Assembly (NCBI RefSeq): GCF_013348805.1
Contig: NZ_CP054690.1
Span: 5,208,001-5,272,000 of the forward strand
DNA length: 64,000 nt
Direction: 5' to 3'
From: Rhodococcus sp. W8901
GTDB taxonomy: Bacteria > Actinomycetota > Actinomycetes > Mycobacteriales > Mycobacteriaceae
Below are positions 50,274 through 59,412 of this stretch, one piece after another (position 1 is the stretch's first letter; every line of letters starts with the position of its first letter). The notes under the pieces were generated by a model that saw only the letters and a list, made by a program, of their open reading frames with translations, was not told where the DNA came from and searched no databases. Made by a program: the position numbers and the translations under genes.

Positions 50274-50313
50274 AAAGCGCCCCGTCGTCTCTCCAAAGAC
50301 GATGGGGCGCTTT
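50274..50313. terminator. 17-bp bidirectional terminator hairpin
   Basis: 50274-50290 pairs with 50297-50313 over 17 bases with one G-T wobble around CTCCAA. The stem starts AAAGCGCCCC and ends GGGGCGCTTT, giving short A and T runs on either strand. It separates fadB2 from the converging small-peptide gene. Confidence 0.85.
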
Positions 50314-50426
50314 CTGTTTCCGTCCGAGTGACAGCGGCAGCGGCTGTCAGGACGAATGCCGACAACCTCCGTCCACCCCCGGCGACTCGGCCGGGGTGTG
50401 GAACGGAGGTGTGGTTCGACAGTCGT

Positions 50427-50555
50427 TCAGCTGAAGGCGTTCAGCGCGCCGACCAGGCCAAGGACTGCGGCAACGCCCGAAAGAAGGCCACCGATGCCGC
50501 TGACGACCGGCTGGATCTGCTTGATCAGGGCGAGATCAGCGTCGGAAGAACCCAT
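50427..50555 (-). CDS. 42-residue hydrophobic small peptide
   Basis: The frame begins MGSSDADLALIKQIQPVVSG, continues with Gly/Leu/Val-rich hydrophobic residues (LLSGVAAVLGLVGAL) and ends NAFS, stop TGA. GAGGAG lies seven bases before the ATG, an excellent ribosome-binding site. A short acidic start, one Lys and one long helix make it membrane-active in appearance, like a leaderless bacteriocin, a PSM-type peptide or a corynebacterial PorA/PorH-size pore peptide. None of these is established. It is monocistronic, between two terminators, with about 250 bases of leader and promoter region. Confidence 0.7.
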   Translation of the reverse strand: MGSSDADLALIKQIQPVVSGIGGLLSGVAAVLGLVGALNAFS

Positions 50556-50695
50556 GTCAAAACTCCTCACAGTGAATGTGTATGTACGCGCTCTTTGCGC
50601 GTCCGATGTGCTGCACGGCGCTCACGAGAGTACGCAAGATCCGGGCAGAGATTCTGCAAGACAGTCGATTTCGCTTCCGACCAGCTCGAATCTCT

Positions 50696-50715
50696 GTGAG
50701 TAATATTCACGTGAC
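50696..50715. promoter_or_regulatory. AT-rich dyad upstream of the 42-residue peptide gene
   Basis: GTGAGTAATATTCACGTGAC contains GTGA/TCAC arms and the palindrome TCACGTGA about 150 bases before the peptide start. It is the most AT-rich patch in the gap, so a promoter or operator is likely here. Confidence 0.35.
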
Positions 50716-50811
50716 CCGGCAACGATCCGAGAACGGCAAGGTGTCCGGCAGGAAAACAGTAGCGGTCGGTTCTGGTCGGTCGACCGGCCGCACTGTCGCT
50801 GACGAGATCAC

Positions 50812-50845
50812 GTGTGCCCGGGCCGGTGATCCGGCCCGGGCGCAC
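50812..50845 (-). terminator. 15-bp hairpin after the kshA operon
   Basis: 50812-50826 pairs with 50831-50845 with one wobble around TGAT. It lies five bases beyond the stop of the small Cys-protein gene and ends the kshA transcript. Confidence 0.75.
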
Positions 50846-50849
50846 GAGA

Positions 50850-51071
50850 TCACTCGTCGACGACGGAGATCCGCCCCTCGACGGCCGCGCGGGCGATGGA
50901 GTCCTGCATCGCCGGGCAGCTACGCGCCAGCGATGCCGGATCGGTGGCACCGCCACCCAGTTCCCGACACGCCGCCCGCGCCTCGGCGGTCCACTGGACC
51001 GAAGTGTGCTGCCAGCTGTTCTTCGTCACGAGGACATGGCAACCGCATCGGTCGCAGTCGACGGGCTCCAC
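50850..51071 (-). CDS. 73-residue Cys-containing protein coupled to kshA
   Basis: It starts at GTG two bases after the kshA stop, so translation is almost certainly coupled. The peptide begins VEPVDCDRCGCHVLVTKNSW and has further Cys residues in AACREL and SCPAM, followed by a helical tail ending GRISVVDE. Cys-x2-Cys-x-Cys at the N-terminus suggests a bound metal. It is too short and lacks the spacing for a plant-type or Rieske ferredoxin. It may assist the oxygenase, but I do not recognise a family. Confidence 0.65.
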   Translation of the reverse strand: MEPVDCDRCGCHVLVTKNSWQHTSVQWTAEARAACRELGGGATDPASLARSCPAMQDSIARAAVEGRISVVDE

Positions 51072-51073
51072 CG

Positions 51074-52234
51074 CTACACCGTTTCCGCAGCGGCGCGGCG
51101 GGCGAGGTTGTCGGCGACTTCGAGCTTCCATGCATCGACGGGCTTGGTGGTGTCGAGTTCGAACTCGAAGCGGTCCACCATGTCCGGGGTGACGTCGGCG
51201 ACGTCGACGTAGAACTGCTCGTACCACCGGCGCAGCTGGTAGACCGGGCCGTCCTCGTTGGTCAGGAGCGGGTTGTCGATGCGGGTCTTGTTCTTCCAGA
51301 TCTCGATGTCCTGTTCGAACCCGATGCCGATGTAGCCGATCATCGCGTCCACCAGTTGGTCGGCGATCTCGGCCGGGACCTGCTCGGTCTTCTTCACCGA
51401 GATGCCGTGCATGAGCACGAACTGGTTCGGGGAGATCGGGTAGTGGCAGTTGATCAGCACGGACTCGACGTCGTACTTGTCGTAGTGGTAGACGAGGTCG
51501 TCGATCATGAACGACGGCCCGTGGTACGCGGCGACGGAGGTGTTGCCCACCAGCTTCGGGACATCCGGGTCGGTCCACTCGGTGACGTCGTCGCGGCCGA
51601 CGCCCTTCTGTTCCTGGATCGCGACGTGGCCCTCGAAGATGTTCTTGAAGTAGGTGGGGAACGAGTAGTGCACGTAGAAGAAGTGCGCCATGTCCACGAC
51701 GTTGTCGACGATCTCGCGGCAGTTGGTGTCGATGACGATCGACTTCCACTGCCACGCGGTCCACTCGGCGTCACCGGTGCGCATCGCGGGGATCGCGACC
51801 TCCGGCGGCGGCGGGTTGCCCTCGGGATCGTTCCACACAAACAGCAGGTCGTCCTGCTCCGTGGTGGTCCAGGCGCGGGTCTTGGCGACCGGCGGCACCC
51901 GGCGGGCGTAGGGGATGTCGGTGCACTTGCCGTTGCCGGCCCAGCGCCAGTCGTGGAACGGGCACGCGACGGTGTCGCCCTTGATCTCGCCCTGGCTCAG
52001 GTCGCCGCCCATGTGGCGGCAGTATGCGTCGAGGATCTTCAGATCGCCCTTGCTGTCGGCGAACACGACGAGCTTGGTGCCGAAGGCTTGCACGGAGTGC
52101 GGCTTGCCGTCTTTGAAGTCGGCGACGAGACCGAGGCAGTGCCAGCCGCGGGCGAATCGCGCCGGGGGCGCTCCCGTCTCGATGATTCGGATCTCGTCGG
52201 TGGTGTCGGCGTCCCCTGAGGACACTGAGGTCAT
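51074..52234 (-). CDS. kshA: 3-ketosteroid 9-alpha-hydroxylase, oxygenase component (KshA-like)
   Basis: The 386-residue Rieske non-haem iron oxygenase has its 2Fe-2S ligands at Cys72/His74 (CRH) and Cys91/His94 (CPFH). The mononuclear iron site is in DMAHFFYVH (His184, His189), with the acidic ligand in the GFEQDIEIWKNK region. The sequence around these sites is that of KshA, which with the reductase KshB hydroxylates C9 of 3-ketosteroids and opens ring B. AAAGGA lies before ATG 52234. No KshB and no other steroid genes are adjacent, and no KstR-type operator was found upstream, so it may be one of the multiple KshA paralogues known in rhodococci. Confidence 0.92.
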   Translation of the reverse strand: MTSVSSGDADTTDEIRIIETGAPPARFARGWHCLGLVADFKDGKPHSVQAFGTKLVVFADSKGDLKILDAYCRHMGGDLSQGEIKGDTVACPFHDWRWAGNGKCTDIPYARRVPPVAKTRAWTTTEQDDLLFVWNDPEGNPPPPEVAIPAMRTGDAEWTAWQWKSIVIDTNCREIVDNVVDMAHFFYVHYSFPTYFKNIFEGHVAIQEQKGVGRDDVTEWTDPDVPKLVGNTSVAAYHGPSFMIDDLVYHYDKYDVESVLINCHYPISPNQFVLMHGISVKKTEQVPAEIADQLVDAMIGYIGIGFEQDIEIWKNKTRIDNPLLTNEDGPVYQLRRWYEQFYVDVADVTPDMVDRFEFELDTTKPVDAWKLEVADNLARRAAAETV

Positions 52235-52347
52235 GGTGAGTCCTTTCGTTCTGCGGGGCACGTATGCGGGCTGTACATGCGCCCCCGCTCGACCCTCCAA
52301 TCTCGCGCCGCGAAAGCTGCTGTTCCAGAGGTCCTCCCGTTGAACGG

Positions 52348-54738
52348 TCATTCGATCGACGAGTCTTGATCCAGGGATTCGTCCCTGGTCCGCTCGACGA
52401 TCCAAGCCGCGATCTGCGTCCGTGAGGTGAAGCCGAGCTTGGTCAGCACGTGCTCGACGTGCCCCTGGGCGGTGCGCGGAGAGATGACCAACTGCTCGGC
52501 TATCGCCTTGTTGGTGAGCCCCTGCGCCACCAGATCGGCGACCTGTCGCTCGCGTCGGGTCAGACTCGTCGCTGTGGCGGCGGGCTCGGGTTCGACGGCC
52601 GCGGGCTCTTCCCGGAGTGCGAATGAAACCGCGCCCTCGAAAGTCAGTTCCCGGCCGCGGCGAAGCGCCGCCTCGTACCCTCGCTCGCCGATCGCACCGA
52701 CGATCTGGCGCCGGCACTCGTCGCGGTGAACGAGCAGGCTGGGAAATCTGACCGTCGGACCGTCCACAATCTGCCACATCGCCATGGCCGCCCCCCTCAG
52801 CGTGGCGGCACGCCCGAACTCCTGGGCCGCGGCAGCGATCCATGCCATCACGTCCAGGAACCACGCGGCGCTCAGCGGATCGTCCACCGACCGGGTCAAT
52901 CGCAGCCCCTTCTCGAACAATGCGACCGCGTGCGCGGGGTCGCCCCGCTGCAACTCCGCCATGCCCGTGGCCCACAACGAGTAGGTCCGGAAGACCGCCT
53001 CACCACAGGGTTCGGTGATGGCGAGCACCTCGGCGTGCCACGCCGCCGCCCGCTCCGCCTCACCGAGCAATGCAGTGGCCAACCCGAGACCCGCCAGGTC
53101 CTCGACGACCTGCATCCGCATGCCCTCCGAACGGAAGACTTCGAGACTCGCTTCCAAACACGCGACCCCCCGATCGAAGTCACCGGCCGCGAGTGCCAGC
53201 AGTCCCTCGACGTGTGTGATGAAGGCATCCGACACGGCATCGTCGTGCCCCAGGTTGAGTTCGCGCCCCTCCTGCACGCGGGCCATCCCGCCCTCGACAT
53301 CGCCCTGCATCGCGGCGAGAGCGCTGCACGCGTACAGCGCCCTGGCACGATCCGCCGTCTCGGCCGCGGTCGGGCGCGCCAGCGCGCGCTCGAGCCAGCG
53401 CCGCCCCTCGCTGAGCCGACCGCGGGAGAGCCAGAACGGATACAACGCGGTGGCCATCCGCAGCCCGGCGGCGGCTTCCTCCTCGTTCCCGGCGATGCTG
53501 AACGTCAGCGCGTCGCGCAGGTTCGGCTGCTCGCGTTCGAGCCGAGCGATCCACTCCACCTGATGGGGACTGATCCACTCGTCCGCGGCCCGCGACACGA
53601 GCCGCTCGTACCAGTCCCGGTGCCTCCGCACGAACGCCAGATGCTCGCCGGACTCACGTAGTTTCTCCTGTCCGTAGTCGCGGATCGTTTCCAACAGCCG
53701 GTACCTCACGGCAATGCCCGGCTCTTCCCGGATCAAGATCGACTTGTCGACCAGAGACGCGACGCCGTCCAACAGCTCGTCCTCGGCGGAGCCCTCGGAG
53801 CAGATGCCCTCGGCTGCGTCCAACTCGAAGCTGCCTGCGAAAACCGCCAACCGGCGCCACAGCATCTGATCCTGCTCCGAGCACAGGTCGTGGCTCCAGT
53901 CGACACACGCACGCAGCGACTGCTGTCGAGTCGGCGCCGAACGGCTGCCCCTGTTCAACAACCGGTAGCGGTCGGTCAGCCGGTCCAGGATCTGCGCCGC
54001 GGACATCGCCCGCAATCGCGCCGCTGCCAGTTCGATCGGTAACGGCAGACCCTCCAGCTGCCGGCAGATCCCGACGACGTCGCCCCGGTTCTCCTCGGTG
54101 AGCCGGAACTCGGGAACGGCGGCCGTGGCGCGCTCGACGAACAACGTGACCGCCTCGTACTGGGGAAGCCCGTCCAACGGTGGTGCGCGCTGCGGATCCG
54201 GGACCGTCAACGGCGGAACCCGCAGGATCGCCTCCCCGCCGATTCCCAGGGGTTCGCGACTCGTCGCCAGAATCCGAAGGTGGGAACACCTCCGCAACAG
54301 CGCCTCGCACAGCGCCGCGACCGCCCCCACCAGGTGCTCGCAGTTGTCCATCACCAACAGGAGCCGACGCGACGCCAGGTACTCGACCAGCATGTCCAGC
54401 GGCGGCCGTGCGGCGCGGACCCGCAACCCGACGGCAATCGCGACCGTATCCTTCAGCGACTCCGGGTCGTGGACCTCGGCGAGTTCGACCAGCCGCACAC
54501 CGTCACCGAAGGCCCTTCGCGAATCCTCGGCCACCCGCAGCGCGAGCCTGGTCTTACCGACCCCGCCGATCCCGGTCAGTGTCACCAGGCGCGCGGTGGA
54601 CAGCAGCCGCCGCGCCTCGCTCGACTCGCGACGACGGCCGACGAAACTGGTCAGCGCCATGGGCAGGTTCCCGACCATGCCACGTACGGCGAGCGTCATC
54701 GAACCGTCACTTCCGTCACCCTGCCCCGACATTTTCAC
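52348..54738 (-). CDS. LuxR-family ATPase regulator (NB-ARC/TPR/LuxR)
   Basis: The 796-residue regulator opens with an NTPase: FVGRRRE, Walker A GIGGVGKTRLAL, and LLLVMDNCEHL as Walker B. A helical repeat region of about 350 residues follows. The protein ends with a LuxR helix-turn-helix (LTRRERQVADLVAQGLTNKA, then SPRTAQGHVEHVLTKLGF). It is an STAND-type switch. The start is GTG 54738 or ATG 54732, neither with a clear ribosome-binding site. It lies 113 bases upstream of kshA on the same strand, so it is a candidate regulator of it. Confidence 0.88.
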   Translation of the reverse strand: MKMSGQGDGSDGSMTLAVRGMVGNLPMALTSFVGRRRESSEARRLLSTARLVTLTGIGGVGKTRLALRVAEDSRRAFGDGVRLVELAEVHDPESLKDTVAIAVGLRVRAARPPLDMLVEYLASRRLLLVMDNCEHLVGAVAALCEALLRRCSHLRILATSREPLGIGGEAILRVPPLTVPDPQRAPPLDGLPQYEAVTLFVERATAAVPEFRLTEENRGDVVGICRQLEGLPLPIELAAARLRAMSAAQILDRLTDRYRLLNRGSRSAPTRQQSLRACVDWSHDLCSEQDQMLWRRLAVFAGSFELDAAEGICSEGSAEDELLDGVASLVDKSILIREEPGIAVRYRLLETIRDYGQEKLRESGEHLAFVRRHRDWYERLVSRAADEWISPHQVEWIARLEREQPNLRDALTFSIAGNEEEAAAGLRMATALYPFWLSRGRLSEGRRWLERALARPTAAETADRARALYACSALAAMQGDVEGGMARVQEGRELNLGHDDAVSDAFITHVEGLLALAAGDFDRGVACLEASLEVFRSEGMRMQVVEDLAGLGLATALLGEAERAAAWHAEVLAITEPCGEAVFRTYSLWATGMAELQRGDPAHAVALFEKGLRLTRSVDDPLSAAWFLDVMAWIAAAAQEFGRAATLRGAAMAMWQIVDGPTVRFPSLLVHRDECRRQIVGAIGERGYEAALRRGRELTFEGAVSFALREEPAAVEPEPAATATSLTRRERQVADLVAQGLTNKAIAEQLVISPRTAQGHVEHVLTKLGFTSRTQIAAWIVERTRDESLDQDSSIE

Positions 54739-54811
54739 GGTACGCCGGGAGGGATGCCGTCGAGCGCGTGTCAGATCACCCGCCTCGACGATTCCGAGAT
54801 GTTCTCGCCGC

Positions 54812-55321
54812 TCACCCGCAGGCGGGTGATGTCAGCCCAGCCACGCTCACGATGCCGCACGCGCTGTCCTGCGACAGCTTCCAGACTCCGTCCTCCGCCA
54901 CGAAGTTCATGACGCTCTCCGGGGTGGGCTGACCGTCGAGGCGCATGGCCACCGTCGCGACCACCGAGCCGTCGCCGAGATCCGTCACGTCGACGACCTC
55001 GACCACCGCCTTGTTCGCCTTCGCGGCCGCCACCACCTGGTCGATCAGTTGCGGATCGGCCGCGGCGCCCTGGACGAGCGTGATCTTGTCGGCCGCCGGG
55101 ATGCCGGCGTCGAACGCGCGGGCGAGGTTGGCGTTCAGCTCCGCCGGCGTGGGCGCGGCGACCGGCGGCTGTGTCGATGTGACCGGGGTGGTCGTGATCG
55201 GGACGGGCAGTTCCGGGTCCGTCTCGCCGGAACACGACGAGAGCAGAAGAGCCGCAATACACATCGTTCCGACTGCCGCCGCTCGCCCGACCCGCTTCGC
55301 TTCGCCCCACGTCGAGTACAT
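54812..55321 (-). CDS. MTB12-like secreted lipoprotein
   Basis: The 169-residue precursor has a lipoprotein signal: a basic start (MYSTWGEAKRVGR), a hydrophobic core and the lipobox LLSSC, then a Thr/Pro linker. From residue about 65 the domain (TPAELNANLARAFDAGIP to a C-terminal Cys pair in SACG...SPAC) matches the low-molecular-weight antigen MTB12/CFP-2 family, whose function is unknown. ATG 55321 follows GAGGGGGG. It is lipid-anchored on the outer face of the membrane. Confidence 0.85.
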   Translation of the reverse strand: MYSTWGEAKRVGRAAAVGTMCIAALLLSSCSGETDPELPVPITTTPVTSTQPPVAAPTPAELNANLARAFDAGIPAADKITLVQGAAADPQLIDQVVAAAKANKAVVEVVDVTDLGDGSVVATVAMRLDGQPTPESVMNFVAEDGVWKLSQDSACGIVSVAGLTSPACG

Positions 55322-55492
55322 GCCGTTCCCCCCTCGTTCGCCTGTGAATCCGATCGGGGCACGGTAGCCCGACACACACACCGAATGCGGCGATCCGGGC
55401 GGGTGACCGGTGAACTCTCACAGTCCCCTCATGAACCGCGGCCATCGGTCGGGGGTTCCCGTCACCCCGATCAGAGGCGCACCATCGAAGAC

Positions 55493-56956
55493 ATGACCGC
55501 TCCGGCGCTTCACCTGAAGTCGGCGCGGGGCCGGTGGGTCGTGACGGCCACCGTCCTCGGATCCTCGCTCGCGATGCTCGACGGCACTGTCGTCAATGTC
55601 GCGCTGCCACGCATCGCCGAGGACCTCGGGGCCGAGGTCGCGGGCGTGCAGTGGACGCTCAGCGGCTACACCCTCACACTCGCGTCGCTGATCCTTCTCG
55701 GCGGCGCACTCGGCGACCGATGGGGACGTCGTCGCGTATTCATCTGGGGAACAGTGTGGTTCGCGGTCGCCTCGGGGCTGTGCGCGCTGGCTCCGGACGT
55801 CACGACGCTCGTCGCGGCCCGGCTCCTGCAGGGAGTCGGTGCGGCGCTGCTGACACCGGGCAGTCTCGCGATCATCTCGGCATCGTTCGAGGACGACGAC
55901 CAGGGTGCCGCGATCGGAATGTGGTCCGGGCTCGGCGGGGTGGCGGCCGCCGTCGGACCGCTGCTGGGCGGGTGGCTGGTCCAGGTCGCGGGCTGGCGGT
56001 CGGTGTTCCTCATCAACCTCCCGCTCGCGGTCGCGGTCGTGTGGGTCTCGGCGCGGCACGTTCCGGAGACCCGGGACCCGCACCCGCCCGAGCGACTCGA
56101 CTTCGCAGGATCGATTCTGGCGGCGCTCGCGCTCGGCGCCCTCACGTACGGGCTGATCGAGAAGACGGCGTGGATGAGCGTCGCCGGGATCGCGCTGTTC
56201 GCGGCGTTCGTGCTCGTCGAGCGCCACGCCCGGTATCCCCTCGTGCCGAGTTCACTGTTCGCGTCGCGGGTGTTCGTGGCCGCGAACCTCGTGACCTTCG
56301 CGGTGTACGCCGCGCTCGGGGGCGTGTTCTTCCTGCTGCTGCTGCAGCTGCAGATCGTGTCCGGGTACTCCCCGCTGGCGGCGGGTGTCGCATCGCTCCC
56401 GATCACGATCCTGATGCTGCTGCTGTCGTCGCGGGCCGGCCGGTGGGCGCAGGTCCACGGGCCACGGATCCCGATGACCGTGGGTCCGCTGCTGGCCGCC
56501 GCCGGGTTGCTGCTGATGCTGCGGATCGGCCCCGACGCGTCGTATCCGACGCAGGTCCTGCCCGCTGTCCTGGTGTTCGGCCTGGGCCTGGCCGCGCTCG
56601 TCGCGCCCCTCACCGCGGCCGTGCTCGGCTCGGTGTCGTCGGACCAGGCAGGGATCGCGTCGGGTGTGAACAACGCGGTGGCCCGCACGAGTCAACTGCT
56701 CGCGGTCGCAGCCCTGCCCGGACTCGCCGGCATCGGCACCGAGGCGCTCACCGATCCCGCCGCGTTCGGGTCGGGCTTCCGGATCGCGATGCTGATCTGC
56801 GCCGCACTACTGCTGATCGGTGCCGCGATCTCGGCAGCGATGATCCCCCGCCGCACGGTGGCCGAGGAACCGGCAGCGGAGGAGGCGGGCGAGTCCGTCG
56901 CGTGCCAACCGCACTGTGACGTCACCGCGCCCGCCGTCCAGCCGCCGCCAGACTGA
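55493..56956 (+). CDS. DHA2-type MFS efflux transporter (14 TM)
   Basis: The 487-residue membrane protein has MLDGTVVNVALP in helix 1 (motif D1), GDRWGRRRVF (motif A) and GPLLGGWLVQ (motif C, the antiporter motif). The 14-helix layout and a Cys/His-Pro tail (CQPHCDVTAPA) are typical of actinobacterial EmrB/QacA drug exporters. It probably exports hydrophobic compounds against protons. It sits alone, convergent with the amidase gene, with a 7-bp gap. It lies 9 kb from the NRPS, and no evidence ties it to the peptide. Confidence 0.88.
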   Translation: MTAPALHLKSARGRWVVTATVLGSSLAMLDGTVVNVALPRIAEDLGAEVAGVQWTLSGYTLTLASLILLGGALGDRWGRRRVFIWGTVWFAVASGLCALAPDVTTLVAARLLQGVGAALLTPGSLAIISASFEDDDQGAAIGMWSGLGGVAAAVGPLLGGWLVQVAGWRSVFLINLPLAVAVVWVSARHVPETRDPHPPERLDFAGSILAALALGALTYGLIEKTAWMSVAGIALFAAFVLVERHARYPLVPSSLFASRVFVAANLVTFAVYAALGGVFFLLLLQLQIVSGYSPLAAGVASLPITILMLLLSSRAGRWAQVHGPRIPMTVGPLLAAAGLLLMLRIGPDASYPTQVLPAVLVFGLGLAALVAPLTAAVLGSVSSDQAGIASGVNNAVARTSQLLAVAALPGLAGIGTEALTDPAAFGSGFRIAMLICAALLLIGAAISAAMIPRRTVAEEPAAEEAGESVACQPHCDVTAPAVQPPPD

Positions 56957-56963
56957 CCGCCGG

Positions 56964-58382
56964 TCAGTCCTGGACCGCGGGCCACACCGGGGCGGTGTTC
57001 CACGGGTACGCCGCCTCGAGTTGCGACGCGATCCGGATCAGCAGATCCTCACGCCCGTGCGCGGCCACCAGTTGGGCACCGAGCGGCAGACCCGTCGAAT
57101 CCTTGCCCAGCGGGAGCGAGATCGCGGGCTGACCGCCGCTGTTGAACGGCGATGTCAGCGCACCGTAGATGCCGGCGTGCTTCCACATGGCCTCGAGATT
57201 CATCGCGTCGAGCAGGCCCAGCGGCGGGGTGGGAGCCCCGAGCGACGGAGTGAGCAGCAGGTCGTACTCGGTGAAGAACCGGCCGATGTCCCGCGCCGTC
57301 CGCTCGAGTTCGGTGTACGCGAACGCGAGATCGGTCGCGGAGTCCGACTTGCAGCGGTCGTACTGCACGCGGGCCATCGTCTCGAGATCGTCGTCGCGCA
57401 GTTCCCGGCCGAGTTCGGCCAGACGCTGGTCGATCTCGACCGCCATCGGAGCGGACATGAGGTACCGCATGGCCGCCGCGAGCGCGTCCGGGTGGAACAC
57501 GGGGGCGGCGGTCTCGACGCTGTGCCCCAGCTTCTCCAGCAGAACGCCGACATCGGAGGCGACGGCCGCGCAATCCGGGTGCACCGGTTCACCGTTCGGC
57601 ATGACCGTGGTGATGCCGATGCGGAGCCTGCCGGGATCGGCACCGACTTCCTGCACGTACGGGCGTGCGGGCGGAGCAATGCCGAACGGCGCACCCACGG
57701 CGGGACCGCACGTGAGATCGAGCAGCAGCGCGGTATCGCGCACGCTGCGCGTCACCGCGTGCTCCACCGACAGCGGCCCCGCGAGCGGCGAGCCCGACGG
57801 CATCCGCCCGCGCGACGGCTTGAGGCCCACGAGTCCGTTGGCGGACGCCGGAATTCGGATCGAGCCACCGCCGTCGCTGGCGTGCGCGGCGGGCGCGATG
57901 CCCACCGCGACCGCCGCGGCCGCGCCGCCCGACGAACCACCCACCCCGTGCGTGAGGCGGCGGGGGTTGCGCGTCGGCCCGAACAGGACCGGTTCGGTGC
58001 TCGCGTTCTGGCCGAACTCCGGGGTGTTGGTCTTGCCGATGACGACGAGGCCGGCCCGGCGGTAGCGGGCAACGAGTTCGGTGTCGCGCTGCGCGACGCG
58101 TCCCGCGAACAGTCGCGAGCCGTTGCTGGTCGGCAGGCCCGCCACATCGGCGTGAAGATCCTTGATCAGGAACGGGATCCCGCGCAGCGGGCCGTCCGGA
58201 AGACCGGCGTCGACCTCGGCCAGGGCCGCCTCGGCGCGCTCGCTGACCACCGCATTGACCGCAGGGTTGCGCTCCGCGAGGCGGCTGATCGAGAACTCCA
58301 CGACCTCACGAGCCGAGACGTCCCCGTCCCGGATCGACGCCGCCAGTCCGGTCATGTCCTGGTCGTCGAACAAGTTCTCCAT
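56964..58382 (-). CDS. Amidase signature enzyme
   Basis: A 472-residue hydrolase. The Ser-cisSer-Lys triad is visible: Lys in PFLIKDL, and the two Ser in GGSSGGAAAAV and DGGGSIRIPA. The family cleaves carboxamides of many kinds. ATG 58382 follows GGAGG at seven bases; the frame upstream to 58463 is not used. It is 40 bases from the opp genes on the same strand and is their last gene, suggesting that the imported solute carries an amide bond that this enzyme hydrolyses in the cytosol. Confidence 0.9.
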   Translation of the reverse strand: MENLFDDQDMTGLAASIRDGDVSAREVVEFSISRLAERNPAVNAVVSERAEAALAEVDAGLPDGPLRGIPFLIKDLHADVAGLPTSNGSRLFAGRVAQRDTELVARYRRAGLVVIGKTNTPEFGQNASTEPVLFGPTRNPRRLTHGVGGSSGGAAAAVAVGIAPAAHASDGGGSIRIPASANGLVGLKPSRGRMPSGSPLAGPLSVEHAVTRSVRDTALLLDLTCGPAVGAPFGIAPPARPYVQEVGADPGRLRIGITTVMPNGEPVHPDCAAVASDVGVLLEKLGHSVETAAPVFHPDALAAAMRYLMSAPMAVEIDQRLAELGRELRDDDLETMARVQYDRCKSDSATDLAFAYTELERTARDIGRFFTEYDLLLTPSLGAPTPPLGLLDAMNLEAMWKHAGIYGALTSPFNSGGQPAISLPLGKDSTGLPLGAQLVAAHGREDLLIRIASQLEAAYPWNTAPVWPAVQD

Positions 58383-58422
58383 ACAATCCTCCAAGCGTTC
58401 GCCTGTCGCCGAGACGGCGGTG

Positions 58423-59412
58423 TCAGACGTTGTGGCAAGCGACGTAATGGTTTTCGCCGACATTTCGCAGCTGGGGCTCCTCCGCGGCGCAACGCTCGGT
58501 GGCGAGCGGACAGCGCGTCCGGAATCGGCATCCGGACGGGGGATTCAGCGGCGAGGGCAGGTCGCCCTCGATCTGCTCGATCGTCTCGACGTCGTCCCGG
58601 TGCCGATCGGGGTCCGGGATGGAGGCGAGCAGCAACTTCGAGTACGGGTGCAGCGCAATGTTCTCCATGTCGGAGGACGGCGAGACCTCGCAGACCTTCC
58701 CCAGGTACATCACCATCACCCGGTCGCTGATGTTCTTCACCACCGCCATGTTGTGCGCGATGAAGATCATCGTGAACTCGAACCGCTTCTTGGTGGCCTC
58801 GAGCAGGTTGAGGATCTGTGCCTGCACCGACACGTCGAGACTGGACACCGGCTCGTCACAGATCAGCAGCTTCGGCTCGAGCATCATCGCCCGTGCGATG
58901 CAGACGCGCTGGCACTGGCCACCGGACAGCTCTCCCGGCAGCCGATCCCACACCATCTCCGGGTCGAGTCCCACTGCCGTGAGCAGGTTCCGCGCGCGTT
59001 CCTCGAGCTTCGCGCGGTCCCTCGAACCCCAGATGCGCGGCCCCTCGGTCACCAGGTGCTTGACCTTGCGGCGCGGGTTCAGCGACGAGATGGGGTCCTG
59101 CATGATCATCTGCATCTGGGCCCGCACCTTGCGCAGCTCCGACGCGCTGAGCGCCGTCAGCTCGGTCCCGTCGAGCCGGACGCTCCCCGACTTCGGCTTG
59201 GGCAGCTGTAGGACCGCGCGTCCCGCGGTCGACTTGCCGCAGCCCGACTCGCCGACGATGCCGAGGGTCTCGCCCGCCACGAGGTCGAAGCTGATCCCCG
59301 ACACCGCGTGCACCGTCTGGTTGCGGCCGGCCGGGAACTCGACCACCAGATCCTCGACCGCCAGGACCGGCTTCCGCTCCGTCCGCGCCTGCGCAACTCC
59401 GCTTGCCGTCAT
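58423..59412 (-). CDS. Oligopeptide ABC transporter, ATPase (OppF/DppF type)
   Basis: A 329-residue ABC ATPase. Walker A is GESGCGKST, signature LSGGQCQR, Walker B LLICDEP, and the C-terminal oligopeptide-type extension carries the Cys cluster CRFRTRCPLA. The ATG shares one base with the stop of the OppD gene (TGATG). It powers uptake together with the OppD ATPase. Confidence 0.93.
   Translation of the reverse strand: MTASGVAQARTERKPVLAVEDLVVEFPAGRNQTVHAVSGISFDLVAGETLGIVGESGCGKSTAGRAVLQLPKPKSGSVRLDGTELTALSASELRKVRAQMQMIMQDPISSLNPRRKVKHLVTEGPRIWGSRDRAKLEERARNLLTAVGLDPEMVWDRLPGELSGGQCQRVCIARAMMLEPKLLICDEPVSSLDVSVQAQILNLLEATKKRFEFTMIFIAHNMAVVKNISDRVMVMYLGKVCEVSPSSDMENIALHPYSKLLLASIPDPDRHRDDVETIEQIEGDLPSPLNPPSGCRFRTRCPLATERCAAEEPQLRNVGENHYVACHNV

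Noticed and set aside
51074-52975. 633-codon version of the KshA gene
   Set aside because: The upstream 247 codons are antisense-like low-complexity sequence; a ribosome-binding site and the family N-terminus place the start at 52234.
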